Source: Lentimicrobium saccharophilum (GTDB lineage: Bacteria > Bacteroidota > Bacteroidia > Bacteroidales > Lentimicrobiaceae). From it: 64,000 bases of DNA. Both the position numbers and the translations under genes were made by a program. A model generated the notes under the pieces. It made no database searches, had not been told where the DNA came from, and saw only the letters and a program-made list of their open reading frames with translations. The stretch lies in NCBI RefSeq assembly GCF_001192835.1, contig NZ_DF968182.1, forward strand, positions 1,180,968-1,244,967, given 5' to 3'. Below, piece after piece: positions 30,201 to 38,500 of the stretch (its first letter is position 1; each line of letters opens with the position of its first letter).

Positions 30201-31008
30201 ATTTGTTGAAATCTGGTCACCTGCTAGTGTTACAGATGCCTGGACAGAAACAATTCTGAGCCTCGTAGCTTATGCCGGGCAAGATATTTTTATTGCCTTC
30301 AGATACGAGGGAAATTATGCACACGAATGGTATCTGGACGATGTGTTTGTCGGCACCCTTGCCCCTCCTGTTAAAACCCTCAACCTGAAAGCGTACATTG
30401 AAGGTTTCTGGAACGGCGTTTCAGCCATGAACCAGGCTCAGGATGTGGATCAGGATGAGAATATCTTCAACAAGTTCAGCGGAACCACGGTTGACACCCT
30501 CAGTGTTTACCTGGCCGAAGCCGATGCCCCCTGGGCATATCTCTTTGCCGCACATGAAGTCAACATCAACACCGACGGCTCCATGATTGTATCGGTTCCT
30601 GCAGCCTTCTCGGGCAGCTATTATATTGTAATTGACCACCACAGCAGTGTAGAAACCTGGAGTGCCCTGCCCGTTGATTTCAGCGGTACTACCATTGACT
30701 ATGACTTTACCACTGCTGCCGGACAGGCTTACGGTTCCAACCAGAAATCAATGGGTACGGTGTGGGCGCTCTATTCAGGCGATGTAGGAAATGATGAATA
30801 CATTGAATTCCTTGATGTGATTGCCATCTACAACCTGGGTGTAACCGGATTCTTCGGATACACGCTCTACGACCTTGACGGTAATGGCTACATCGAGTTC
30901 CTCGACTACATCATTGCATACAACAACAGTGTAAACAGTATAGGCATGAACACGCCGCCCAACCCGGCCAAAAGGCCCGGAACGTCAAATGTACAGCTCA
31001 CTGAATAA
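27295..31008 (+). CDS. Large modular secreted protein with InlB-type repeat and dockerin-like C-terminus
   Basis: 1237 residues with signal peptide MEKFYKLLSPLLLIWWVGGF (cleavage near AQ). Modules by eye: choice-of-anchor J/adhesin (about 53-222), a divergent InlB B-type repeat (225-295, YNLTMLNPSGNGTV to VQANFT), a beta region (300-480), Ig-like (483-560), adhesin-like (565-720), an unassigned beta region (to 860), MAM-like (860-1020, FSEDFEESSPNLGCW), then X module, calcium loops (second DLDGNGYIEFLD) and tail GMNTPPNPAKRPG. No catalytic motif seen. Its C-terminal cassette is almost identical in DNA to that of the gene at 10897, and its last 67 nt belong to repeat unit B. Likely a surface binding component (inference). 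Confidence 0.84.
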   Translation: MEKFYKLLSPLLLIWWVGGFAQQQASIYSDQTDGRYQLEACQNSHRSIFNSTRATMIFSEEFNGSLPAGWQNNVIAGPTGFPGWEWTLTGGNYGGQLNSTTASNGYMILDSDGYGTGDPEEADLISPPIDCSGATTAIFLSLEHYARTFGAADISIFISNDDFVTQTLLYNWSGAPVNAGNGTNPVFSQFDITSVANGQTNVKLKFKWIGAYDYWWLIDDIKVFAASTYNLTMLNPSGNGTVIPAPGVTQQLEGSFANISALPDFGNTFQSWSGEATDPSASRTTVEMTKDQTVQANFTAYTDDLLWHQFTYGTSANNSAYIDDVTEYEVADNFSSSGIEDIRKIVVEGLPLGYSIGATQQFIVRFYDEPATSEPDWANPVVVQTIDAIPYYVEVLSWNSGYLVYRYELNLTSPVTLQTGWVSVQNGSGTFFWLRSTEGNGNGNAWQRVLGEPSNQLEYDMMLELWGTQALAPPSCVDLVFPADGAIDVPANTDLSWNADANATGYILFYGETLPATGTDVGNVSSFPVSLDYTTTYQWKVVPYNGSGEATGCPVWSFTTQADPTITTFPWTETFEDDSPSRASWIQIQETGSGLWSYASGSSGGLILTAYAGDLNARFVSTSGTNTPVAKLVSPPLDLTSITNPRLVFYYGQESWVGDQNTLKVYYRTDGISPWTELIHLTEDITAWTEYIITLPDKSATYQIAFEGINNYGRANVVDQVTVQETPLSVLSWYNLQWPPTATITLTENVSVYAQCWEPGVTPGAGPGVGIECWIGISSSDTDPSTWDYWVPAAYNTGFDPGSNNDEYFAEIGNAQGIPPGTYYYASRFRYLGGPFTYGGIGGPWDGTTNVSGILTVTPCNAYTVPFSEDFEESSPNLGCWLTYNADEGGTAWTLSNIYNNTPGGQRSALHSYGDIGYDEDGWLVSPPVSIPSSGQIDLAFWSYNEFPDDYGKNSVLISTGSGNPDDGEFVEIWSPASVTDAWTETILSLVAYAGQDIFIAFRYEGNYAHEWYLDDVFVGTLAPPVKTLNLKAYIEGFWNGVSAMNQAQDVDQDENIFNKFSGTTVDTLSVYLAEADAPWAYLFAAHEVNINTDGSMIVSVPAAFSGSYYIVIDHHSSVETWSALPVDFSGTTIDYDFTTAAGQAYGSNQKSMGTVWALYSGDVGNDEYIEFLDVIAIYNLGVTGFFGYTLYDLDGNGYIEFLDYIIAYNNSVNSIGMNTPPNPAKRPGTSNVQLTE
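30374..30990 (+). repeat. X-dockerin-tail coding cassette, copy 2
   Basis: Counterpart of 15905-16520. Long runs are identical to that copy (for example the codons for QDVDQDENIFNKF and SGSYYIVIDHHSSVETW), with isolated mostly silent changes. Divergence rises after about 30810. Recent copying or gene conversion of just this module is the simplest reading. Confidence 0.85.
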
Positions 31009-31066
31009 CAACAGGGCATTAACATATTTTCAACAATAATCCCAAGTCAATTTAAAACCAAACATT

Positions 31067-34000
31067 ATGAAAAAATCAAAACTCTTCCTAAGCATGAAAG
31101 TGCTTCTGACCTTGTTGGCTCTTTTTGCCTTGGCCGGGGCACAGGCTCAGCCTGTTGCTTCCTCCGAGGTGATTCTTGCCAATGATGAGATAATCAGCCC
31201 CAATGTGATTGAATTTGACCTGTATGTCAAGTCAACCAACAATGTCGATTTTCCTGACGGCTTCCCCTATGGCGGGGGGCAGTACAGGATTAACTTCAAC
31301 CCGGCCATCCGCAACGGGGCCAATACCCAGATCTTTTTCGAAATGATCCCGGGCACTACCGGGTTAACGAACACGGCACAGGCTCCGCCTTCTGTTACCA
31401 ATCCCTCTCTGGCCCAGAGTTTTGTCAGGCTTACCGGGCCTTTACCGGTGGCCTACGGCGCAGCTTCAATTATTTCACCAACCGGTAACGGTACCAGGAT
31501 CATCAGGTTAAGGATGACCAGCAGGGATAACACAAACCAGACTCCGGTTCCATTTACTCCAGGTATCGCACCATCCCTTGTCCTTTCAACCTCGGCTCCC
31601 GGGGCTACAACAACCTCCTATGTTATTCCCGCGGGAACCGTATTGTTCTGCAGCCCACAGGTATTGACTACCTTACTGAACAATCTCCCGCCCAACCCGG
31701 CAGGAAGCCCGCCCCTGGCCTTTAACGTGACAGGCGGAGGCTCATACTGCCAGGGCCTCGCAGGATTACCTGTCGGACTGGAGGATTCAGAACTTGAGGT
31801 CAATTATGAACTGCTGCTTGGCGGAGCCCCCATGGTTCCTCCCGTTATTGTTGGCGGAACCGGTGAGGCCATCACTTTTGGCGATCAGCTGGCAGGAGTC
31901 TATACGGTCACCGGAACCAATGCTTTCGGATCAACACCGATGACCGGTGAGGCAGTCATTACTGAAATGCCGCTGGTAACGTCTACCGTAGCGATTGCTG
32001 CAGATCCGGCCGGACCTGTCTGCCAAGGAACTACGGTAACCTTTACCGCAACCCCGGTAAACGGCGGCGACCAGCCGGCCTATGAATGGTTTGCAGGCGG
32101 CGTTTCCCAGGGCATCGATTTTTCAGGTTCATTCTCTTATGTTCCGGTTGACGGCGATGCCGTTTATGTTGTAATGACACCCGACATTCTTTGCTCGGCA
32201 GGCGATGCCACTTCAAATACCATAGATATGGTGGTTGAAGAACCGCTCCCGGTCAGCGTAAGCATTGAAGCCGACGATACCGAGGTATGCGCAGGCACCA
32301 GCGTTACATTCACCGCCACACCGATGAACGGGGGAACCCCAGACTACCAGTGGTACCTGAATGGAAACACGGTCGGCAACAACAGCGCCATCTATAGTGT
32401 TACCCCGGCAAACGGAGATCAGGTTTATGTGGTAATGAATTCAAGCCTGGGATGCACTACCGGTAATCCAGCCACTTCAAATACAGTTGCAATTACCGTG
32501 AACCCGGTGCTTACACCTTCGGTAAGCATTGTAGCCGATCCCGCCGGCGCCGTTACACCGGGAACAAGCGTTACATTTACAGCTACCCCGTTAAACGGAG
32601 GTGTACCTACCTATACCTGGTTTGTTAATAATGGTTCGGTAGGCAGCGGGAATCCCTATACCTACATCCCTGAAAACGGCGATTTAGTTTATGTTGAAAT
32701 GATCTCCTCTGAAGAGTGCGTTGACTCCCCGTTTGTTTTTTCAAATCAGATCACCATGGTGGTTGAAGAAATCATTCAGCCGCCCGTTGCTTTTGAAATG
32801 ACAGGCGGAGGCTCATACTGCGAAGGAGAGGATGGCGTTGTGGTCGGACTATCGGGATCTGAAATCGGGGTAACTTACACCCTCTATCAGGATGCCGTAG
32901 CAGTGGCTTCGACACCCGGGACAGGCGCTGCCCTTGACTTTGGGCTCAGACTCGAAGGCGTTTATACCGCCAGCGGAACCAATTCGGGAGGGACTACAGA
33001 TATGACCGGAAGCGCCATTGTGATCGAAAATGCACTGCCGGATGTTACCTGTCCCACCGATATGGATGTTTGTATCAATGCAGGCGGTCAGACGCTTGCC
33101 GGCGGCAGCCCCACAGGCGGGGTGTATTCAGGCACAGGTGTAACTGACGGTATTTTCTATCCCGCAGTTGCAGGTGTTGGAGCACATACCATAACCTATA
33201 CCTATGAAGATATGGAAACCGGATGCTCCGATTTCTGCACCTTTACAATTACCGTTCTTGACATACCTGCCGCTGCCGGACTTATTGCTGGCCCGGCCAC
33301 GGTTACCGAAGGAGATATGGGCGTAGCCTATAATGTCGGCGTCATAGCCAATGCTACTTCCTATAGCTGGGCTTACTCAGGAACCGGAGTTACCATCAAC
33401 GGAACCGGCAACATGGTTACCCTCGACTTTGCCATCGGGGCAAGCAGCGGAGTATTATCCGTTTACGGTGTAAACGGGTGCGGAACGGGCGCCGGGTCAT
33501 TCTTTGATATCGTCGTTGATCAGACTGGAACAGGCTGTGCAGCTACAACATGGACCGGTGCAGAAGACAGAAACTGGTTTAACCCGGCCAACTGGAATCC
33601 GTGCCTTCCTACAGCAATAACAGCTGTAACCATCCCTGGGGGAGTGCCTAATTTTCCAACACTGTTTTTTGATGCAGCGTGCGCAAGCATTGTGATTCAG
33701 GACGGAGGTTCCTTTATTGGTGCGGAACATCTCACTGTAGCTCAGGCAGAAGTACAACGTAATATTGACAATGCAGCGTTCCATTTGCTGTCCTCACCAG
33801 TTACCAGTATTAATTTCGGCACTGTATTTCCACTGAACCAGAATGCGGTATGGGCCCGTCAATACGATGAACCCTCAGGTGACTGGATAAACCTGTTCAT
33901 CAATGATTTTATGGAACCAGGTATTGGCTACTCCATTGAAATGGATGAACCACAAATGGCTTTATTCCCCGGCATCTTTAATACAGATGATGTTACACAC

Positions 34001-34972
34001 AACTTATCTTATGCCAATACCAGTGGCGATCCTGACCGTGTAGGATGGAACCTGCTTGGCAACCCATTCCAGAGCGCAATAGACTGGGATATCGTCCTGA
34101 ACGGGCCAGGCTCCACACCTGTTGTGGATGCAGCAGTTTATGTATGGGATGGTGCGCAGTATGTTTCTTACAATGGTTACGCCGGAAGCCTGACAGATGG
34201 TATTATTCCGCCTCAGAACGGTTTCTTTGTCAAGGCAATTGGTGACGGATTGTCACTTACCATTCCGCTTTACGCCCGGGTTCACAGCAACATTGAATTC
34301 TACAAGGCAAGCCAGGCTAATCTGCTGTCGCTGCGTGCAAATGGTAATGGCTATAAAGATGAAACCTTTATCCGCTTCAACAGCGCTGCAACCCCCTTGT
34401 TCGATGGTCAGCACGATGCTTATAAACTGTGGGGGCTCAGCAATGCACCCCAGCTGTACAGCATTGTTCCCGGCGATGTATTGAGCATCAACGAACTGCC
34501 CTTCGAAGGCAATGAGGTGGTCAATATCGGATTCAGGTGCGGCGTTGGCGGGACATACAGCATTACCGCTTCCGGAATGGAAAGCTTCAACGCCAACACC
34601 CCGGTTATGCTCGAAGACCTGAAACTCAATACCATCCAGGATCTGCGCCAGAACCCGGTTTACAATTTCACTTACAATACCAGTGACAATGAAAACCGCT
34701 TCAGGGTGCACTTCAAGGCTGCTACCGGAATCAACGATCCTTCATTGGGCGGAATCTCCGTTTACAGCTATAACCATACCGTGGTGATTACCAATACCAC
34801 CGGCCTTGCAGGAGATGTCCGCATCTATGACCTGGCCGGACGCGAACTGATCAACACCAGCATCGGAAGCCGGATGACCACCCACATTCCTATGCAGGCT
34901 GTTATCGGCACCTACATCGTGAAGGTGATTACCGAAAAAGGCACTGTCAACCATAAAGTGTTTATCCGCTAA
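31067..34972 (+). CDS. T9SS type A-sorted surface protein with cohesin-like N-terminus (scaffold B)
   Basis: 1301 residues, paralogue of the protein at 17936 with the same order: signal peptide, cohesin-like domain, GGGSYC modules, Ig/PKD-like repeats, WTG...NW module, T9SS type A tail. The first about 350 residues are identical to copy A apart from the odd change. The fourth Ig-like repeat differs strongly (PTYTWFVNNGSVGSG and EECVDSPFVFSNQ replace the A versions). The region about 765-1100 is diverged, and the last about 200 residues are again nearly identical. The sorting tail (from LGGISVYSYNHTVVI) is intact. Both copies are full-length and free of stops, so both are probably functional surface proteins with partly different middle surfaces. 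Confidence 0.85.
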   Translation: MKKSKLFLSMKVLLTLLALFALAGAQAQPVASSEVILANDEIISPNVIEFDLYVKSTNNVDFPDGFPYGGGQYRINFNPAIRNGANTQIFFEMIPGTTGLTNTAQAPPSVTNPSLAQSFVRLTGPLPVAYGAASIISPTGNGTRIIRLRMTSRDNTNQTPVPFTPGIAPSLVLSTSAPGATTTSYVIPAGTVLFCSPQVLTTLLNNLPPNPAGSPPLAFNVTGGGSYCQGLAGLPVGLEDSELEVNYELLLGGAPMVPPVIVGGTGEAITFGDQLAGVYTVTGTNAFGSTPMTGEAVITEMPLVTSTVAIAADPAGPVCQGTTVTFTATPVNGGDQPAYEWFAGGVSQGIDFSGSFSYVPVDGDAVYVVMTPDILCSAGDATSNTIDMVVEEPLPVSVSIEADDTEVCAGTSVTFTATPMNGGTPDYQWYLNGNTVGNNSAIYSVTPANGDQVYVVMNSSLGCTTGNPATSNTVAITVNPVLTPSVSIVADPAGAVTPGTSVTFTATPLNGGVPTYTWFVNNGSVGSGNPYTYIPENGDLVYVEMISSEECVDSPFVFSNQITMVVEEIIQPPVAFEMTGGGSYCEGEDGVVVGLSGSEIGVTYTLYQDAVAVASTPGTGAALDFGLRLEGVYTASGTNSGGTTDMTGSAIVIENALPDVTCPTDMDVCINAGGQTLAGGSPTGGVYSGTGVTDGIFYPAVAGVGAHTITYTYEDMETGCSDFCTFTITVLDIPAAAGLIAGPATVTEGDMGVAYNVGVIANATSYSWAYSGTGVTINGTGNMVTLDFAIGASSGVLSVYGVNGCGTGAGSFFDIVVDQTGTGCAATTWTGAEDRNWFNPANWNPCLPTAITAVTIPGGVPNFPTLFFDAACASIVIQDGGSFIGAEHLTVAQAEVQRNIDNAAFHLLSSPVTSINFGTVFPLNQNAVWARQYDEPSGDWINLFINDFMEPGIGYSIEMDEPQMALFPGIFNTDDVTHNLSYANTSGDPDRVGWNLLGNPFQSAIDWDIVLNGPGSTPVVDAAVYVWDGAQYVSYNGYAGSLTDGIIPPQNGFFVKAIGDGLSLTIPLYARVHSNIEFYKASQANLLSLRANGNGYKDETFIRFNSAATPLFDGQHDAYKLWGLSNAPQLYSIVPGDVLSINELPFEGNEVVNIGFRCGVGGTYSITASGMESFNANTPVMLEDLKLNTIQDLRQNPVYNFTYNTSDNENRFRVHFKAATGINDPSLGGISVYSYNHTVVITNTTGLAGDVRIYDLAGRELINTSIGSRMTTHIPMQAVIGTYIVKVITEKGTVNHKVFIR

Positions 34973-34987
34973 TCAATTTTCAACGAA

Positions 34988-35010
34988 GCTCCCCGGCCTG
35001 GCCGGGGAGC
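34988..35010 (+). terminator. GC hairpin between scaffold B and the small protein gene
   Basis: Same 11-bp inverted repeat (GCTCCCCGGCC/GGCCGGGGAGC) as at 21853-21875, again without a T run. Its conservation while neighbouring bases differ (CAACGAAG against TAACCAAG) supports a function. Confidence 0.55.
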
Positions 35011-35038
35011 AAATATTAACCACTATAATCTGCTGAAT

Positions 35039-35272
35039 ATGAAAAAAATCATGAAATACATAGCCGCATTCACCGTGTTGATGGTTCTGAGTTTCTCTGC
35101 CAGTGTGCTTGCCCAGCCCAGTCCGGGCTCAAACTCCGGAGGTGACCCGGTAGGCGGCCCTCCCATCGGCGGGGGTACCGCTCCCATCGGCGGCGGAATC
35201 GTCCTGCTGATCACCATGGCAGCCGGCTACGGTATCAAGAAAGCCTTCGATGCGAGGAATAAATTCGAATAA
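35039..35272 (+). CDS. Small exported Gly/Pro-rich protein with C-terminal membrane helix (copy B)
   Basis: 77 residues, differing from the protein at 21904 at only two positions in the signal peptide (I for L in MKKIMKYIAAF, F for L in LSFSAS). The mature part is identical: Gly/Pro linker with APIGGG, hydrophobic helix, basic end. At DNA level the mature region carries several silent differences, indicating purifying selection on the protein. It lies 66 nt after scaffold B and probably shares its transcript. Confidence 0.8.
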   Translation: MKKIMKYIAAFTVLMVLSFSASVLAQPSPGSNSGGDPVGGPPIGGGTAPIGGGIVLLITMAAGYGIKKAFDARNKFE

Positions 35273-35378
35273 CCTGAACAAACCCGGGCCAGATCTGAAA
35301 AGCAAGATTTCTTCGCTTCCAGCCGGGAGAATTCAATTTGCCGTACTGTTTGAAAACAGTAAGACGTATCAGTTTCAG

Positions 35379-35408
35379 CGCTGGTTATCGAACAAAAGAT
35401 AACCAGCG
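35379..35408 (+). terminator. Inverted repeat after repeat unit B
   Basis: CGCTGGTTATC (35379-35389) pairs exactly with GATAACCAGCG (35398-35408) over an eight-base loop. No T run follows (TTGACTG), so it may be a factor-dependent terminator or a regulatory hairpin ahead of the gene at 35541. Confidence 0.45.
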
Positions 35409-35540
35409 TTGACTGCTGATTAAGTAACAATCGCGGGAAGCTGGTGACATCAGCAAAGATTAATATTTCAACGTGTCATTTATTCAAAAAGGCAGTTAAT
35501 GCAACAACCTGTCCGGAATTCCTAAATCCACCATCTGATA

Positions 35541-38500
35541 ATGAAAAAACTTCAATCTGCTTCATTAACAATTTTTCTGTCAATATTCTCACTGACTCTG
35601 ACTGCGCAACAGGAAAGCATAATAAATCCTACCGGATCGCAAAAGCCAACACTGATTACATCATCAGAACAAGTTGTTTCGGTGCCTTCCATTGCGGCGC
35701 AAATAGCAAACGGCACCTTCAGGCCGGCAGAAGACGAAAAGAAAGAATTTAATCCCAAGCGCTGGGGCTCGAACAATTCCGTTCCGGGCAAAGGCCTTCC
35801 CGCCGGAAATGACCCGCTTTGGGAAATGCAAACTAAGTCTCCTTTAAGGTCAGGTAAGGCGCCCATCCTGACTTTTGAAGCAGCCAGCGCATCGTCCACA
35901 CCTACAGATCCTACAGGTGCAGTCGGGCCGAATCATTTTGTAAACTCCTGGAATACCGCATTCAGAATCTGGGACAAGAACGGCAACCCGTTAACGGCCG
36001 CTGCTTCTTTAGGAACGATATTCCCGGGAACTTTGGGAGATCCGATCGTTGTATACGATCGTTACGCCGACAGATTTATGCTGACCGAATTTTTCTCCAA
36101 CGGTTTTGATGTAGCCATCAGCCAGGGACCTGATCCGGTAAACGACGGATGGTATGTTTACAGGTTTAATACCAATACCTTCCCTGATTATCCTAAGTTC
36201 TCCGTATGGTCTGACGGATACTATATCACAGCCAATAAGGACCAGAACACAGCAGGCAGCAGCCAGGTGGTTTTTGTCCTTAACCGGGATCAGATGATTG
36301 CCGGAAGTGCATCGGTACAAATGCTGGGCTTTCCGCTGACCGGAATCGTTACCAGCGGATTTTACAGCCCTCTTGGCTTTAACTGCAATGGCCCTTCGCT
36401 GCCACCGCCGGGCAACGCACCCATCGTATACATGCAGGATGATGCCTGGTCGGGGGTATCAACCGACCATCTGAAAATATGGACGATCAATGTCAACTGG
36501 TCGGTACCTGCCAATTCAACCATTTCCAGTCCACAGATCATTAACACACAGGCATTCGATGGTCTTTTCGACGGCGGGTCCTTCTCCAACCTGCCCCAAC
36601 CATCGGGCGGCGACATTGATGCATTGCAGGCCACAATTATGTATATGGCCCAATACCGGAGATTCCCAACCTACAATTCTGTAGTTTTCAATTTTGTGGT
36701 TGATCTTAACGGAGCCGACAACTATTCAGGCATCCGTTGGTATGAACTCAGGCAAAGCACCGATGGTGCGCCCTGGACCATTCATCAGGAAGGCACCTAT
36801 GCCCAGCCCGGCGGACACAGCGCCTTTTGCGGCAATATGTGCATGGATGCCAGCGGCAATATAGGTCTGGCTTATACAATCGTCAGCGCATCCCAATTCC
36901 CCTCCCTGCGTTTTACAGGACGTTACGCTTCTGATCCTCCGGGGCAGATGACCCTTGCTGAGGAGATCATCGCTACAGGCACCCAATCCGACCCTTCAAC
37001 CCGCTACGGAGACTACGCCCAAATGACCATTGATCCCACAGACGATGCAACCTTCTGGACCATCTCCGAATATTTTAACGGGGGACGGAAAAACCATGTG
37101 GGGGTATTTCAGATAGCTCCACCGGCGCTTACAGCAGATTTTTCCGCTTCTCCCACAACCCTCTGCAATTCAGCATCCGTTACTTTTACTGACCAGTCCT
37201 TGTCATCCCCGACCTCATGGAACTGGATTTTTCCGGGTGGCATCCCTTCCGTTTTCAGCGGACAGACCCCACCCCCGGTCGCGTATCCGGCATCAGGCGA
37301 TTATGATGTTACCCTGACAGTTTCTGACGGTACCAATACCAGTATTGAAACAAAGACAGCATACATACATGTCAGAGACCTGATTCCCGATTTTACAGCA
37401 AATTCCACAAACCTGATTGTCGGCAACAGTGTAATTTTCACCGACAATTCGGAATGTAACCCGACAGGATGGGAATGGCTGTTCCCGGGAGGAAATCCAT
37501 CCTCCTGGTCGGGCCAGGTTCCTCCTCCTGTTACCTATAACAGCACCGGTACCTATGACATCACATTAACCATTACCAAATCCGGTTTGACAGAAACGAT
37601 TACAAAAACCGGTTATATCAATGTTATCCCCCCGGTATACTACATGACCAACGGCAACATAACTGCCTGCAGCGGTGATTTTTACGACTCAGGCGGGCCG
37701 GGTGAAAATTATCAGAATAATGAAGATTTCACACTGACCTTTTTACCATCCACCCAAGGGGCAATGATTACTGTTTCATTCAGCTCTTTCAACCTCGAAT
37801 CAGGTTATGATTATCTGAGCATATACAACGGTAGCAGTTCAGCCGCTCCACTGCTGGGAACATTCAGCGGAACCAGCCTGCCCGGGTCATTCACCGCAAG
37901 TAATCCCGACGGAGCGCTGACATTCAATTTTTCTTCTGACAATACGGTGGTCAGGGCCGGATGGGCAGCCACCATCGGCTGCTTCAGCTTAACAGATCCG
38001 CCCGTTGCGGAATTTTCGGCATCTACCACAACCACCCTTGTAAATACAGGCATCACGCTTAACGACCTCTCAGAGAACATACCAACTTCATGGCTCTGGA
38101 GCATTTCACCGGATACGTTTACATTCATCAACGGGACCAATGCCAACAGCCAGAATCCTGAAGTTGAATTTGACGCAACAGGAGCCTATACTGTTTCTCT
38201 CACCGCATCCAACGACTACGGATCAGACACAGAGACAAAAACCAATTATATTAATGTAATCCTTTACGAGTATTGTATTCCCACCTATACATCAGGCTCA
38301 GGGGCAGGTGATTACATTTCGCTTGTACAACTCGGTGATATCAATAACGCCAGTGGTGCATCGGCTAGTCCATATTACACCTACTACAGCAATCTTACCA
38401 CCGACCTGAATCCCGGCTCAGATTATACAATCACGTTAAGCCCGGGCACATACAGCAACGGGAATAATATCTCGGTATGGATTGATTATAATCAGAACGG

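Larger units (their letters stand above)
30942..35274 (+). repeat. 4.33 kb direct repeat unit, copy B
   Basis: Partner of 17811-22139. It covers the last codons of the preceding gene, the almost identical leader, the scaffold B gene, the GC hairpin and the 77-residue gene. The match stops right after the small gene; the flanks beyond (terminator in A, different sequence in B) are unrelated. Diverged stretches lie roughly at 32510-32780 and 33350-34370. Confidence 0.92.

Noticed and set aside
17811-35274. Composite transposon explanation for the 4.33 kb direct repeat
   Set aside because: No transposase, terminal inverted repeats or target-site duplication seen; boundaries fall at gene ends, fitting tandem duplication or recombination.
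35444-35752. 102-codon frame overlapping the start of the 35541 gene
   Set aside because: Non-ATG-like context, no domain, and it overlaps the signal peptide codons of a well-supported gene in another frame.
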